A stretch of 64,000 nt of DNA from Variovorax sp. PBL-H6 (GTDB taxonomy: Bacteria; Pseudomonadota; Gammaproteobacteria; Burkholderiales; Burkholderiaceae_C): contig NZ_LR594659.1 of assembly GCF_901827155.1 (NCBI RefSeq), forward strand, positions 2,604,001 through 2,668,000, given 5' to 3'. This document shows, one piece after another, positions 62,970-64,000 of this stretch. The stretch's first letter is position 1. Every line of letters starts with the position of its first letter. Both the position numbers and the translations under genes were made by a program. The notes under the pieces are model-generated. The model searched no databases. It was not told the DNA's origin and was given only the letters and a program-made list of their open reading frames with translations.

Positions 62970-63946
62970 ACTGGAAATCCCGCTTTGCTGCCCACGCGGT
63001 GGCGTTGACCCTGGCGTGCTGCGCTTTCGTCCCCGTTGCGCACGCGCAGGCCGTACCGAAGACCATCCGCCTCATCGTGGCCTACCCGACCGGCGGCGTC
63101 AGCGACGTGGTCGCGCGCGCGCTGGCGGACAAGCTGGCCGCCCAATTGGGCAGCACGGTGGTGGTCGAGAACAAGGGCGGTGCCAGCGGCACCATCGGCA
63201 TGGACGCGGTCGCCAAGGCCGCGCCCGACGGCGCCACGCTGGGGTTTGCGGCCATCAGCCCGCTGGTGCTGAATCCGCACCTCGGCAGGTCGCCCTTCGA
63301 CCCCTTGAAGGACATCGCGCCGGTGGCCAGCGTCATGTACTCGCCGGTGCTGCTGCTGGCCACCGAGGCCACGGGCACGCGCGATTTCCGCACGCTGATG
63401 GAGGATGCCCGCGCCCGGCCGGGCGCGGTGCGCTGGGCCACCTCGGGCCAGGGCTCGCTGGGCCACATCGTGCTGGAGCAACTGCGCCGCGCGGCGCGGG
63501 TGGACATCACCCATGTGCCCTACAGGGGCGGCGCGCAGCAGATGAACGATGCCCTGGGCGGCCAGTTCGAGATCCTGTCGATCAACGCCGGCCCGACGGT
63601 GGCGCCGCACATCCGCTCAGGCAAGCTGCGTGCGCTCGCGGTGGGCGCGCCGGATCGCCTGCAGAGCCTGCCGAAGGTGCCGACGCTCGCCGAACTGGGC
63701 TTTCCGTCGGCCAACATGAGCTCCGTGTTCGGTGTGTTCGCCCCCGGCAATACGCCCGCCATCCTGGTCGCGAAGTACAACGCCGAGATCAACAAGGCGC
63801 TGGCCAGCCCCGACCTGCGTGCGCGGCTGCTGGCGACCGACAACGTGCCGACCGGCGGCGGGGTGGAGGCCTTTGCCGACGAGATCGAGGCCGAGTACGA
63901 GAGCAATGCGCGCGTCGTGAGGGCAGCGGGCATCAAGGCCGATTGA
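62966..63946 (+). CDS. Bug/TctC-family periplasmic solute-binding receptor
   Basis: Receptor of 326 residues with signal HAVALTLACCAFVPVAHA, motif IRLIVAYPTGGVSDVVAR and SGQGSLGHIVLEQLRR. AAGGA lies upstream and the ATG overlaps the DUF72 stop (ATGA). The coupling with a DUF72 gene looks positional rather than functional. The 54 bases after it to the window end hold nothing I recognise. Confidence 0.92.
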   Translation: MNWKSRFAAHAVALTLACCAFVPVAHAQAVPKTIRLIVAYPTGGVSDVVARALADKLAAQLGSTVVVENKGGASGTIGMDAVAKAAPDGATLGFAAISPLVLNPHLGRSPFDPLKDIAPVASVMYSPVLLLATEATGTRDFRTLMEDARARPGAVRWATSGQGSLGHIVLEQLRRAARVDITHVPYRGGAQQMNDALGGQFEILSINAGPTVAPHIRSGKLRALAVGAPDRLQSLPKVPTLAELGFPSANMSSVFGVFAPGNTPAILVAKYNAEINKALASPDLRARLLATDNVPTGGGVEAFADEIEAEYESNARVVRAAGIKAD

Positions 63947-64000
63947 TCATCGACCGGGATCGCTACTCTGCTCGATCGGGCCGGTATCGGCTCACCACGA

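Noticed and set aside
1..64000. tRNA, rRNA, CRISPR or insertion-sequence signatures
   Set aside because: None recognised on either strand by reading; no transposase motif or regular spaced repeat was found.

Overview
The window is GC-rich, densely coded DNA with no gene-free stretch above 300 bases and no rRNA, tRNA, CRISPR array or transposase that I could see. The organism is most likely a betaproteobacterium of the Comamonadaceae, probably close to Variovorax. That is an inference from four orphan Bug-type (TctC) solute receptors, the many LysR/GntR-controlled catabolic operons, and the housekeeping set mutL, miaA, amiC, tsaE, queG and xerD.

Layout. 1-5058: an amidase (cut by the window edge), a hydantoinase and an MFS carrier form one minus-strand operon, divergent from a GntR regulator; this looks like hydantoin or cyclic-amide catabolism. 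5085-11774: a minus-strand run of FtsX-like ABC permease, cysteine-synthase-like PLP protein, AttH/CrtC lipocalin-like protein, nitrobindin-like protein and a family 2 glycosyltransferase. 11886-13609: an AAA ATPase plus RloB-like TOPRIM protein, a probable defence pair. 13795-15401: YciI plus ECF sigma. 15514-19834: GntR, PhyH dioxygenase, SAF-domain dehydrogenase and amidase in one operon. 20411-23772: Bug receptor, CoA-transferase and LysR, with a near-identical operator in front of the first two. 23938-34549: a carbohydrate locus. GH3 and GH13 enzymes diverge from a four-gene ATGA-coupled operon (GH144-type, GH15, SbmA/YddA-like ABC protein, S15-like protein). 34685-38569: SDR, enolase-superfamily enzyme and Bug receptor, divergent from a LysR with a perfect operator-like inverted repeat. 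38635-40231: LolD-like ATPase and miaA. 40394-47650: DUF1537 kinase, RuBisCO-like protein, VOC protein, TRAP transporter and LacI regulator, a sugar-acid catabolic unit. 47723-62969: mostly housekeeping genes (mutL, dedA, ior, amiC, tsaE, queG, xerD), followed by a last Bug receptor.

The main structural observation is that the orphan ABC ATPase next to miaA and the orphan FtsX-like permease at 9222-11774 lie on the same strand, 27 kb apart, with accessory catabolic and defence genes between them. They look like two halves of one transporter operon split by acquired DNA. A second block, the RuBisCO-like cluster, separates mutL from miaA.

The most novel-looking system is the glucan locus. Its four catalytic glycosidases have no signal peptide. 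The same operon encodes an ABC protein with a damaged Walker A motif and a secreted S15/CocE-fold protein that appears to have lost all three catalytic-triad residues while staying open over 753 codons. This suggests repurposed binding or uptake components rather than ordinary enzymes. The RuBisCO-like/DUF1537/VOC cluster is the second candidate: it carries the kinase and decarboxylase-like steps known from apionate catabolism, but a VOC protein stands where the usual upstream enzyme would be expected.
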